Source: Xanthostigma xanthostigma
Lineage: Eukaryota > Arthropoda > Insecta > Raphidioptera > Raphidiidae
Direction: 5' to 3'
NCBI GenBank assembly: GCA_963575645.1
Contig: OY754464.1
Location: forward strand, 45,746,192 to 45,810,191
DNA length: 64,000 nt
This document shows, piece after piece, positions 31,401 through 42,467 of the stretch. The translations under genes were made by a program, and so were the position numbers. The first letter of the stretch is position 1, and every line of letters starts with the position of its first letter. The notes beneath the pieces were generated by a model, which ran no database searches, was not told the DNA's origin, and was given only the letters and a program-made list of their open reading frames with translations.

Positions 31401-34400
31401 GGCAATTGTCACTCGAACCGATTCGGATAATTGGCGATTCGGTTAATCGGCGTTCTACTGTATATATTTTAGCCAGTTAAAAATTAGATGAAACCATTGA
31501 AGGCCTCCATTTTTTTCGTCAAATGGCGCTAGTCACTAGTGGCAACTGGCAAGTAAGGTATATTATGTAAAAGTTTCTGAAAATATAAACAAATAAATAC
31601 AAAAATATGATTTGTCCGTTAAATAATATTTGCATGACTATTGTATGATTTGTAAGTAGTGTAGAGTGACTACACAGTTTTTTATGCATGGAATGAATCT
31701 ACTTTGCATTGCTTCGTTTCTCCATTAAGCGAACTATACTGTAATGATGACTTACTCTACTATTTCAAAACCATAGCATAGATACCTCATTTGCTAGTGA
31801 CGCCATCAGGTGACGGAAAAAAACTCTGGTAGCTGTCATTGTGTTTTGAATCATATTGCATTTAATCATTTTTCAGCCAAAATCCACTGTTATTTGTTGG
31901 CTAACATGGCTCGCCACTTCAATTGGAACAAATGAATTTTGGGATTTATTGTGTCATCGTAATGTTACTCCTGAAACTGTGACCAAATTACTCGAAGTCG
32001 TTGCTGTAAATCGACAGTTTTCTGTTCTGGCAGACAGCTTCCAAATATTTTTACCTGTAAGTAATAATATTGCGCTCAGCATCCATTTTTCGATATCGTA
32101 TCTTAAAAGCCGCCACTCGCACATATTACTATATGTGTCATTTTCCACTTTCCCATTATTTTTTTTTACATTAAATTAGGTTAAGGCAAGCAGCTTTGTG
32201 ATCCTTGAAGTTTAGCAGGCAATCTGCCATGGCCCTGTATACGGAATAGTCCGGGGGCCAGCGACAGGTTTTTCTTACCAATTTCCTTATGGCTCAATGA
32301 CTCGTTAAAAGCTTTAGACAGTTGTACTATGTAGCATCGCGGCCGCCAGCTGCGGCACTATCGGGGGAATAGACAACTTTATAGCTTCGGAAATATTTTG
32401 AAAATAAAAAAATCAGCCGCTCTTTTGTTTTATAAATCTGTCAGAAATAAACTAGTTCGGCATGCTTTGATTAATAAATAAAATTATCAACCAATTTTTC
32501 AGACAATATATTAACAAAAAATATAATTAATACATTAACGTTTCAATCCGGATTTGGATCTTCTTCAGAACTGATCTAAAAAGTATAAAAAAATAATTAA
32601 TATTTAATTTATAATTCGCTTGATATAAAATTCTTTCAAAATATTAATTAGAATCAAAATATTGAAAAAATAATCCGAATTGAAACGTTAATGTATTAAT
32701 TATATTTTTTGTTAATATATTGTCTGAAAAATTGGTCGATAATTTTATTTATTGAAGAGTTCTAATCAGACGTTAATCAAAGATTTGAAAGGGAAAATTA
32801 AAGTAATTTCAGCAAGATCACCAATGTAGCGAGTGGCAGTAGGAAAAAGTGTTATAAGCATCTGCACCCATTACCTTCTGAGTATGAGTGTAGTATTATT
32901 ATTATTATATTATTAGACTACTCACTGAGTATAGAATAATGTATTTATTGTTTTATAAATTTCCGATGACTGTTTTAAATCACACTAATATTTGGTTTTA
33001 CGTCTTTTAATTTTTTTATTGTGTTTTTTTTAGGAAAACCCACTCTGCTCATTAACAACTTTTTTGTCCCAATATATAAAAGATCTGCAGCTGGAACATT
33101 GTCATAAATATCTGAAAACTTTCAAAACGGCTATCACGTACATGCAGTACAGCAGTTCTCCGTCAGAATATGACCTTGAAGCGAAATGTCTAACTAACAG
33201 AAAATGGATAATGGAGACTACAGTGAAGTTGACTCATTATGCTTTAGCATACGGATTTAAGTCAACTTACCGTCAAGAAATGTTTTTGAATCTATTATGC
33301 GATGAAAATTTTACATCGGATTTGAAAATAGATGATGACTTATATTTTCATCATTTAAAAAATCTTATGCTTTGTTTGTGTGAAACTGATGTTAGATTAG
33401 ATTTTGAAGCGGTTTTAGAATTGACTAATTCTAAGATAACAAAAAATGAAGAATTTCAAAGATGCATCAATGAATTGATTTCTAACCACAAATTTGAGAA
33501 AGCATTTAGCCTTGCTCTGTTTGAAAATATTAATGCAGACAATATTTTAATTGAAAAATGGAAATTCAAATTTCAAACTAGAGATAGTAACGTATCAACA
33601 TTTTGGAAAAGTTGTGAAAAATCGCTACGAAATCAAAAAGTAGAACCAGTTACTGCTGCAATGTTTTTTATACATGTAGGTGATTCAATAATGGATAATT
33701 TGGAAAAATATATTGTTTTGAAATTTGCGTTCGGTTGGTTGAAAGAATGCAACATTTCAAATACAGAAATACAAAAGGTAGAATTAGAAATGTGGTGGTT
33801 ATATCTGAATATAGATGATTGGAAGAATTTTACAGTAGATTTTGATGAAGAACCGAGTATCAAAAGTCCATTATCAGATTTAATTCGTAAAGCAAACATT
33901 TCATCGATAATTGTAACGAGATTTTTGGAAACGCAGCAACAAAAACAGCGTTTTGAAGAGCTCTTAGGAATACTACTAGACAAAGGTCAAATAGTTCAGG
34001 CTATTCGTTTAGAACACATCTTTAATTACAAAACAAGAAATTTATCTTTAATAAAAACATGTATGCAACTAGCAGAAGGAGAATTAAATCCATATCAATT
34101 ATCTCCAGAGCATCGTGTATTGGTAAATAAAACACTAAATCGAATAGGACTCAAGACACGTCACCGAACTTTGAGCTCGGTTAGATTGTTGAACGATAGT
34201 GGAAGTTCCAGTTCCGGAACAAGTCCGAACCTCAATAAAGAATACAACGAACTACATGCAGTGAATTCATTAGATATAGAAAGTGCCCTTGTCTCACTCA
34301 CACAGCATATTACAAGAGGAACAGCTATAGCTGGTCGCATCTTATGTTGCAGTCGTATCGCAATAACAACATCTCGTTCGTATGCAACTATACTCACGAA

Positions 34401-35784
34401 ATATGAAGCGGCTAATTTGTTAAAATCAGTGTTCAATAGCGAGTGTGCCAATAAACTTGAAATGGCGAACGATATCATGATCGCGCACTCATGGAACAGA
34501 CATCGTATCACTGAGTTTTTATGTGCCGAACTAGTATCGGCAATAAGTAAATATGCGTTGCAAGACTCTGTACCGAAAGAGCCCGTTTCTTTATGGGGTT
34601 ATCAACTCGATACAAGCATGCATTTAGTTTTAGAACTATGCACGGACCCGTCGCTTCTTGGCAACGCACTGCTTACGCATACGACAGCCCCGTTAACGTC
34701 TACCTCGAAGAACACTTTGTGTTTAGCCGGAGAATTATTAATCAGATCACACGATTGTTTCACCGCCGATTGCAATATGGAAGGTATATCTCTCGTATTG
34801 CAACGAGCGCAAGCGCTCGTTACTAGTTATAACCGGTTACAAGCATGGGCCCCTATGGTACGACTTTTAACGGGAATCGGTCGGTATGCAGAAATGGTTT
34901 ATGTATTTCAAATAATACAGGAGAACGATCAGTTTGAATCTTTATTGGGCCACGCTCCTGCAGTCGGATTAAAACGTGCCACTATGGATTATCTCGCTAG
35001 ATATTGTCCCGGCCAACGTGAATTATCACGAATGGTTGCTCTGCGATGGGGTTTATATGATTTCGCAGCAGAACTTTGGGAAAGTGAAGCCCAGGACATC
35101 GTTATGAATTTAGTCAAAGTAGCTAAACTTGAAATGCAAAATGCAGGAAAAAATCCCGGTCCAACCGATTTGATTTATTTGAATACAGCAGATGGGGCTA
35201 ATAGGAAAGTTTTGGACAATGCCATGAATTGCTTCGCACATGCCGTTGAACATTATCTGTTAGCTAATCGGTTAAGCAGTGCCAATCGGGCTACCCGTTC
35301 AGCTGAACTTGTAGCCTTACAGCTAGGTCTTTTAGCAAATGCATCTGAATCTACGTCAGTTTGTGTGTTTGAGTTAAGTAGTCAGCAACTAAATAACTTA
35401 ATTTTGAATCATCTCGATTTCATTGAAGCAAGAATTTTGATTAGCGTGTACAATCATCCTTCTGATTGGGGAGCTATATTATATGAACAGTGCGTTGTTA
35501 AAAACAAATTTGAAAAGTACCTCCCTGCGTTTTTGGCGGCATTTCCTTTGTCTGATAGTTTAGCCAAAGACGTCGTGCGGCGATATTTGATCAATAATAA
35601 ACCAGCACGGTCTGTTCCAAAAAGTTTGATGGCAATTTTAGACGTTGTTAAATCGCCGAGTACTAAATACAGATTAGCGAGTGAACTCGGTCTCAGAGAT
35701 ATGGTTTATAATCTGTTAGAAGGACCGGCTAAAGCGTACTTACAAGATACGGTCTGGACAACGGGCTGTCCCCCTCCGGAATAA
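28488..35784 (+). CDS. Spg11: Spatacsin (SPG11) homologue
   Basis: Spatacsin works with spastizin (ZFYVE26), and in many animals AP-5, at late endosomes and lysosomes in autophagic lysosome reformation. Exons 28488-28682, 28852-29197, 29331-31201, 31877-32056 and 33034-35784, all GT-AG, join in frame to 1780 aa. The C-terminal region (about residues 1455-1768) has the Spatacsin_C signature: LLTGIGRYAEMVYVFQII, MDYLARYCPGQRE, the HYLLANRLSSANRATRSA helix and DWGAILYEQCVV. The rest is an alpha-helical, Asn-rich solenoid; Ser-rich linkers lie near residues 775-800 and 1250-1270. Human spatacsin is about 2440 aa with an N-terminal propeller-like part; here the frame starts near the post-propeller helices, so a further upstream exon or true shortening must be considered. 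Introns 3 and 4 carry transposons. AATAAA at 35948. Confidence 0.9.
31220..31460. mobile_element. Pogo-like MITE in spatacsin intron 3, TA target duplication
   Basis: Ends CAGTAGAACGCCGATTATCC and GGTTAATCGGCGTTCTACTG, flanked by TA. At 241 bp it matches the size of the 24291-24534 relative. It starts 18 bp after the exon 3 donor site. Confidence 0.92.
32057..33033 (+). repeat. Spatacsin intron 4, repeat-filled
   Basis: Holds a dispersed repeat at 32175-32350 (shared with about 12720-12790) and an inverted-repeat unit at 32455-32775 whose relative lies at 58850-59085. The remaining part is AT-rich. Confidence 0.6.
32455..32775. mobile_element. Inverted-repeat element with hammerhead-like core, copy 1
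   Basis: The left part (AAATTATCAACCAATTTTTC, ACATTAACGTTTCAATCCGG) pairs with the right part (AATCCGAATTGAAACGTTAA ... AAAATTGGTCGATAATTT). On the minus strand CTGAAGA (32562-32568), a 5-bp hairpin and GAAAC (32540-32544) follow in hammerhead order. A second, rearranged copy is at 58850-59085. Confidence 0.6.
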
Positions 35785-36732
35785 ATTTAAAAAATGGCTG
35801 TGATTACTTTTTTCAATATTCAATGGAAAAGTTTTTATCCTCATTTTATATGAATTGTTACGTAAGAATCATTGATAATTTTTTTATATAATTAGCTGTA
35901 ATATTTACGCTTTTTGTTTATTAGTCCAAAGATTTTAAAAGTTTTTTAATAAATATTTTATGTTGTACAAATCAGCTTTTAGAAAAAAAAAAAAACACCC
36001 CGCATAATTAATGGACGTCCCCTAACCAGTTCCTTCGTTATCGAAATCTCCAAAACTTACCCCATTACTTATATCCATCATAAATGTTCCGTTTCTCTTG
36101 CTATGTGAAGATTCCAGTAAAGTATGGTAATGTTAATGTTATTAATTAAGCTCATTGTTAGTGAACGTTGCAAACTAAATATTTTTTTATCTCCGAAAAA
36201 AATCAAAACCTTTATTTTTGAGAGCCATTAAAGCAGTCACGATGTTTGCGGGCGTCGCCTGTACTACAATCCTGAATATTTATAAGTATAATGGATATCT
36301 ACATACCTACCTGTACGGAATGTTGAAAAAACAACTGATACTGAATACCAACAAACGAAGGGAAAAACAGGGCAAAGACAAGGTGGTCGAAAATGCAGTG
36401 TTATGTTTCATTGCGATTGGATTTATTTTATAACCCGACTACAGCGAAGCCAAAAGGAAGGCTTATGAGTTTAGCAGTCTATGTATTGATTATATGACGC
36501 ATTGTTATTCGATTTAACTAACAATTAATAAACATCTAATCTAAACTATTCATCCAATTTTGATAAATAAGGTGTCAATCGATTCGTTATTATGGATCAG
36601 GTAACATAGGCTACATTTATTTTTGAATTTTGGTTCCAAAGGGGAGCAAATTGAAAGCAAATAAAAATAAGTTACAAAAAAAAATAATTTAAATAAAAAA
36701 AACAGTTATGTGGTTTTAAGAAACCACGACGC
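35785..36732. other. Spatacsin 3' UTR and intergenic DNA
   Basis: AATAAA occurs at 35948-35953, fitting the transcript end, followed by a poly-A-like run near 35983. The remainder has no recognisable gene; a 71-codon frame at 36218 has no known motif. Confidence 0.5.
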
Positions 36733-37058
36733 AAGTGAAACTTTTATTGGATTGTAGGCGTTGGATTGTAGACACTTATCCATCACGATTAATTATAAAT
36801 AACAATATTCACATGAATACACGAATAAAAACATGTAAACACTGTACAGCACTTGCCCGCATGACAGACTGACTATGTGTGATACATACTACATGGTCAA
36901 CTGATGCTAACCATGGGCGCCGCCATATTGGCCTTGGCTGCTCTACCGAGCGCCTACTCCGAACGCCTTTCACTTTACCCCTACTCCGCGGCCGCCTGTA
37001 ATGAGACATGCAACAGACGGCCAGAAAAATTCGGGGCGATAGAATAAAAGTTTCACTT
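36733..37058. mobile_element. TIR element, 16-bp ends
   Basis: AAGTGAAACTTTTATT at the left is mirrored by AATAAAAGTTTCACTT at the right. The GC-rich centre includes GGGCGCCGCCATATTGGCC. Superfamily and target duplication not determined. Confidence 0.65.
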
Positions 37059-37975
37059 AAAAAAAAATAAGTTCTAAACCCGACTACTGAAAAGTAAGAA
37101 ACAAGAAAATATTCTCATCTGAAGATAGCCGTGGTCATATACCATCTCATATATATGAGGCCCCTCTAGATGTATAGCGTTGTGCACTTTGCTCAAGACC
37201 AGGGGTCGGCAACCCGCAGCCCTATACCTTGCGGCCCGTGACTATTTTATAAATAAAAGTCTTATATACCTACCTACATAAATAAATAATTAAAATAGTT
37301 TTCACAAACCCTTTTTCTTGTGATATTGAGGATGTACCCAGTCATTTACAAATGAACGTGATAGAGGTCCAATCTAATGATACTCTTATAAACTCTTCCA
37401 TTGAAATCCTTTGCTATCTAATTTTGACGAATTGAAAATGTTTGCTCTGCAATTAATTACAATTTTTGATAGTACTTACTTATGCGAATAAACCTTTTCG
37501 ATTCTCAATTACAGAAAAAATAATTAATATGCTTCTCGTCTCACAGATGAGCATTTGTGAGCTATTCAACAAATTGCAATTACAAACCTGGAAGCTAACA
37601 TACAACAAATAGCCACTCAAATACAGCCTCGTCACGCTAATTTCTGTAAAAGAAAAGTTCTCGTTTAAATTTTTAATAAAATTCAAATAAAATGTTTTCG
37701 AATTTTTAATATCACAAATACCTATTATTAAAATTATGAACAAGTGTGGCCCGCCTTTATTTCAATTTGCCACTATGTTGCCCTTGCCTGCCAAAAGGTT
37801 GCCGACCGCTGCTCTAGACTCTAGAGCTTATATTCGCTTACTACTGTTAAAATGTAATGTTTTGTTAGGGTAGGTGGAATATGACCACGGCTATCCTCAG
37901 ATGAGAATATTTTCTTGTTTCATACTTTTCAGTAGTCGGGTTTTAGTTTTTGAACTTATTTTTTTTTTATTACCA
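37056..37975. mobile_element. Fold-back element containing a hAT insert
   Basis: Arms of about 90 bp pair: AAACCCGACTACTGAAAAGT (from 37076), then GAAAATATTCTCATCTGA and TAGCCGTGGTCATAT on the left match the complements ending at 37946. The loop is occupied by the 37200-37811 hAT element. Confidence 0.82.
37200..37811. mobile_element. hAT element (CAGGGGTCGGCAACC ends)
   Basis: Ends CAGGGGTCGGCAACC and GGTTGCCGACCGCTG are inverted; flanks CTCAAGAC (37192-37199) and CTCTAGAC (37812-37819) match at 7 of 8 positions. Subterminal GCGGCCCGTG and GTGGCCCGCC are typical. The 612-bp interior has no transposase. Confidence 0.88.
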
Positions 37976-38152
37976 TTCGAACTCCACAAGTCGGGAATGG
38001 TATCTACCTACTAATTTACGGGACCGATTTTTAAAACTTCTTCACTAATAGAATTATATAATATTATCACTAAGTAACATAGGCTATATTGTTAATCGAG
38101 TTAAATTATGAATTCCTACCAAAACCCCAATAATGTAACCCAAGGTGTAATA

Positions 38153-38934
38153 TCTATACCAATATATAAAGCAGAAGAGTTTGTTTGTTTGTTTGTTTGA
38201 ACGCGCTAATCTCAGGAACTACTGGTTCGAATTGAAAAACATTTTTTTTGTTGGATAGCCCATTTATCGAGGAAGGCTATAGGCTATATAATATCACGTT
38301 ACGACTAATAGGAGCGGAAAATCAATGAAAAATGTTGCAGAATGTCAGTCAACATTTTTCACCATATACTTATATTCAGGTGAAATGCCCTAACAGAATA
38401 TACCAATATTAGCGGCGCGTCTACCGTATCTCGGTTAGCTAAGTCGGTAGCGCGCTCGACTCTTAATCTCAGGGTCGTGGGCTGGAGCCCCACCTTGGAC
38501 GAATATGTTTTTAATGTTTTTTTTTTTTATTTTCTACATTGCTTTTTTCTAAGGCTATCATTTAAATTTATTTTAGTTTTATTTACAACTAATTAAAGTT
38601 AAATAAATCTAAATAACAGCTCATTTGAAAACTATTACAGTACCTATATATAAAAATAATTTTTGTACAGTGTTTTCAATTAAATATTTATTATATTTTA
38701 TTAATTATACAGTAATTATTGATTTAAAAGAAATAATTATTACTTAAAAAAAATATTTTCTTCAAAAATGGAGGTTTGAGTTTAAAATAAGTAATAAAGC
38801 AGGGAACTGCCGAAAACTGCAAAACATTTGGACCCGACATTCATCTCGGTAAACTAAGATGAATGTGCGTACTCATGTCCCTTCCTTCCCCATTCGTTCT
38901 TTTGCACCCGGGTGAAACCGGACGGGACCGCTAG
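38153..38934 (+). mobile_element. Helitron-like element carrying a tRNA-Lys-like sequence
   Basis: Starts TCTATACCAATATATAAAGC after an A and ends GGACGGGACCGCTAG before a T, the TC...CTAG layout of Helitrons. A GC-rich potential hairpin (CCCGGGTG ... CGGACGGG) precedes the end. The interior includes the TTTGTTTGTTTG 5' region common in arthropod Helitrons and a tRNA-like segment at 38429-38501. No Rep/helicase frame. Confidence 0.65.
38429..38501 (+). tRNA. tRNA-Lys(CUU)-like pseudogene
   Basis: The core TTAGCTAAGTCGGTAGCGCG and CGACTCTTAATCTCAGGGTC match the D arm and anticodon arm of tRNA-Lys with anticodon CTT; the T arm GTGGGCTGGAGCCCCAC has a perfect 5-bp stem. The acceptor stem pairs poorly and the T loop carries a TTC to CTG change, so it is probably a pseudogene within the Helitron-like element. 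Confidence 0.5.
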
Positions 38935-38935
38935 T

Positions 38936-39160
38936 TATTATATAAAGAGGTCGAGTTTGGATGTAGGAGGTAATCTTATCGGATTTCAAAATTTTTTTCA
39001 CCAATATTTAGAACGGATCTTCAGGATGTACATAGGTTATATATTATCGCGTTAAAATAAAAATGCTTTTCATGCCTCGTGGAGACCAATTTTGCAACGT
39101 AGGTCGACGAAAAAACGATAGCAATCTACAAATTCGGGCGATGCCGAACCGAGCCTCTAG
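38936..39160 (+). repeat. Second Helitron-like 3' piece
   Basis: Follows the previous element directly and ends GAACCGAGCCTCTAG before T. It shares the GTCGACGAAAAAA and ATCTACAAATTCG text with the 10186-10437 copy. Confidence 0.45.
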
Positions 39161-39439
39161 TTTGTAATATATAAGTATCGGCTCCGACGGTTGAAATCAT
39201 AGTTTAGATACTATATATATATATATGCATACTATGCCATTATTATTGAATTTTAAGCAAAAATATCATAATATGAAGTTATTTATTTGGATAGATACTT
39301 ATTTATCGTTCTATTTGCGATTGAAAATCTCAATTTTTCTTTGAAATATGAACATTTTCGAGCGCTATTTCATATCAAAAACTATGCACTCTCTCAAAAT
39401 AATTATTAAAATAACAAAAATGATACTTATTAAATAACG

Positions 39440-42400
39440 AACCGATTTCAAAATTTTCTTGTAGAATAAAATAATATAAAGTTTTGATAAATATACCATT
39501 ATATCAAATAACAACGTTATGGAAAATATCTATGTTGCGCATGCGCCGATTTCCCCAAAAAAAATACAAACCCTTAAGGCTCCTCTACACTAGTGGCCAT
39601 CACCGCCACTTACAGGCACTCACGATTGTGTAGAGGGCATATTCGTTGGTGCGTGGACATAATCGCCTGTAATCGGTTGATTGTCGGTACATCAAAGGAA
39701 TGCGTGGCCAGCATTGTGCGCCCGTACTTACAATCGGACCGGCACGATTGTGTGGAGGGCTAGGCAATCATCGCGGCGATGATAGGCACTTATTTGAGTG
39801 GCGGTGCTGGCCAGTGCTGGCCACTTGTGTAGAGGCTCCTTTAGAATAATAAACCATTATGAAAAATACACCATTATTATATAAAAACAATGTTAGAGCA
39901 CATAACTCTTCTGCGCATGCGCCGCCTTTCCCCCTAAAACTTTCTTTTAAATAGAATAATAAACCATTATATACTATTATTATATAAAACGTCATTGCAT
40001 ATATTTCTTTTGCGCATGCGCCAATTTTTCCCAAAAAAATTTACAAAACTTTTGTAAAGATAGATAGAATAATAAACCGTTATGAAAAGTATACCGTTAT
40101 TATATAAAAAACAGCCTTATAGTATATATTTCTTCTACGCATGCGCCGATTTTTTTCAAAAATGTATTTTACAAAACTCCTGTAAAACAAAATAATAAGC
40201 CGTTATGAAAAGTATACTATTATCTTATAAAAACAACATTATAATATATATTTCTTTTGCGCTTGCGCCGACGTCTCTCAAAAACAATAGGCCTCTTCAT
40301 ATTTGCATATTAAACATCCTCCCAAAATTTGGTTTCATTTCGCTCATCCATGGTGTTGGAATGGTAAAAAATGTCAAAAACCGGTCAAGTGTGAGTCGGA
40401 CTCGCACACGAAGGGTTCCGTACACTATGTACTTTTTAAATACTTTTGTAAAAGAAACAAGAGAGGCGCTATAACAATATGTAACCAGTGGGAGTATGCA
40501 AGTAGTTCAAGAATTTCAAGGCGTGAAATTTTACATAATACACCCCGGCGTTTTTATATTATAAACACTTTTTTTACAAAAATTTCTTGTAGAATAAAAT
40601 AATATAAAGTTTTGATAAATATACCATTATATCAAATAACAACGTTATGGCAAATATCTCTGTTGCGCATACGCCGATTTCCCCCCAAAAAAAATACAAA
40701 ACTTTAGAATATTAAACCATTATGAAAAATATACCATTATTATATACAAACAATGTTATAGCACATATCTCTTCTGCGCATGCGCCGCCTTTCCCCCTAA
40801 AACTTTTTACAAAACTTTCTTTTAAACCATTATGAAATATATACTATTATTACATAAAACAACTTTATTGCATATATTTCTTTTGCGCATGCGCCAATTT
40901 TTCCCAAAAAATTTACAAAACTTTTGTAAACATAGATAGAATAATAAACCGTTATGAAAAGTATGCCGTTATTATATAAAAAACCAGCCTTATAGTATAT
41001 ATTTCTTCTACGCATGCGCCGATTTTTTTCAAAAATGTATTTTACAAAACTCCTGTAAAACAAAATAATAAGCCGTTATGAAAAGTATACTATTATCTTA
41101 TAAAAACAACATTATAATATATATTTCTTTTGCGCTTGCGCCGACGTCTCTCAAAAACAATAGGCCTCTTCATATTTGCATATCAAATATCCTCCCAAAA
41201 TTTGGTTTCATTCCGCTCATCCATGGTGTTGGAATGGTAAAAAATGTCAAAAATGACGTTTGCATCTGTCAAAGCAATATGTTCTAATAATTAAAATTAG
41301 TTATTCAACTCGTTAACTCAGAAGGCGTTGCATTTCACAAAATACTAAATGTCAAAAGATTTGAAATGACATTCGTTTTTGAACAAATGCAATCTTTTTT
41401 TTTAAGACAAAACATACGCAATTTTTAAATTCCCATAGTACATGCAACAAACGAAGACAGACGATCCCCGTGTATGCTATGGATTAGACAAAATTGAATT
41501 TATACATTTTATTTCTATATAAAGCTGTATAAAAAAAGTGTTTCGACGAATTCTGTTATACAAAATCTATGTAAAATTTTCTGCTCTTTCGTTTAAGACA
41601 GGTCTCGAAACGATCTGATTTAAATTGAGCGACTTATAAGCAAAAAACTGAATTTGCTCCTCTTTGGGGAGTTTTGGGTTTTTTTTTAATTATTTGTTGT
41701 TCTAGCGGCAATAGAAATACATACTCTGTGAAAATTTCAACTCTCTACCTATTACGGTTCTTGAGATACAGCCCGCTGACAGACAGACAGACGGACAGCG
41801 GAGGCTTAGTAATAGGGTCCCGTTTGACCTTCGGGTACGGAACCCTAAAAATGACGTTTGCATCTGTCAAAGCAATATGTTCTAATAGTAATAATTAATT
41901 AATTAGTTATTCAAATCGTTAACTGAGAAGGCGTTGCATTTCACAAAATACTAATGTCAAAAGACTGACTAATATTTGAAATGACATTCGTTTTTGAACA
42001 AATGCAATCTTTTTTTTTAAGACAAAACATACGCAATTTTTAAATTCCTATAGTTACAGTATGCAACAAACGAAGACAGACGACCCCCCTGTATGCTATG
42101 GATTCGACAAAATTGAATTTATACTATATTTCTATACAAAGCTGTATAAAAAAAGTGTTTCGACGAATTCTGTTATACAAAATCTATGTATAATTTTCTC
42201 CTCTTTCTTTTAAGACAGGTCTCGAAACGATCTGATTTAAATTGAGCGAATTATAAGCGAAAAACTTAGTTTGCTCCTCTTTTGGGAGTTTTGGGGGGTT
42301 TTTAATTATTTGTTGTTCTAGCGGCAATAGAAATACACACTCTGTGAAAATTTCAACTCTCTACCTATTACAGTTCTTGAGATACAGTCCGCTGACAGAC

Positions 42401-42467
42401 AGACGGACGGACAGCGAAGGCTTAGTAATAGGGTCCCGTTTGAGCACCCTTCGGGTACGGAACCCTA
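39440..42467. repeat. Self-nested repeat complex with GCGCATGCGC arrays
   Basis: Order seen: array block A (39440-40377); 5' end of an element beginning ACCGGTCAAGTGTGAGTCGG (40378-40570); array block B (40571-41685); element 3' end finishing TACGGAACCCTAAA (41686-41849); continuation of block A (41850-42290); another 3' end (42291-42467). Block A breaks at ATGTCAAAA and resumes at AATGACG, while block B is uninterrupted there (41246). Perfect GCGCATGCGC at 39537, 39913, 40012, 40776 and 40885. No coding capacity. Confidence 0.75.
39577..39840. mobile_element. PIF/Harbinger-like MITE, TTA duplication, empty site known
   Basis: Ends AGGCTCCTCTACACTAGTGG and GTGTAGAGGCTCCT, flanked by TTA (39574-39576, 39841-39843). 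Array block B has the uninterrupted site ACTTTAGAATATTAAACC near 40702 with one TTA. Length 264 bp, GC-rich, no coding. Confidence 0.93.

Noticed and set aside
31861..32179. Separate 107-codon gene
   Set aside because: Its first part is spatacsin exon 4; the rest is read-through into intron 4.
33064..33066. Alternative start for the last spatacsin exon
   Set aside because: Acceptor at 33033 and phase continuity show the exon is internal; the apparent start is not used.
36218..36433. Small secreted peptide gene
   Set aside because: Begins without clear signal peptide or splice context and has no recognised motif.
39768..41287. Several 70-100 codon frames
   Set aside because: They fall in tandem repeats and recur wherever the repeat recurs; no motif.
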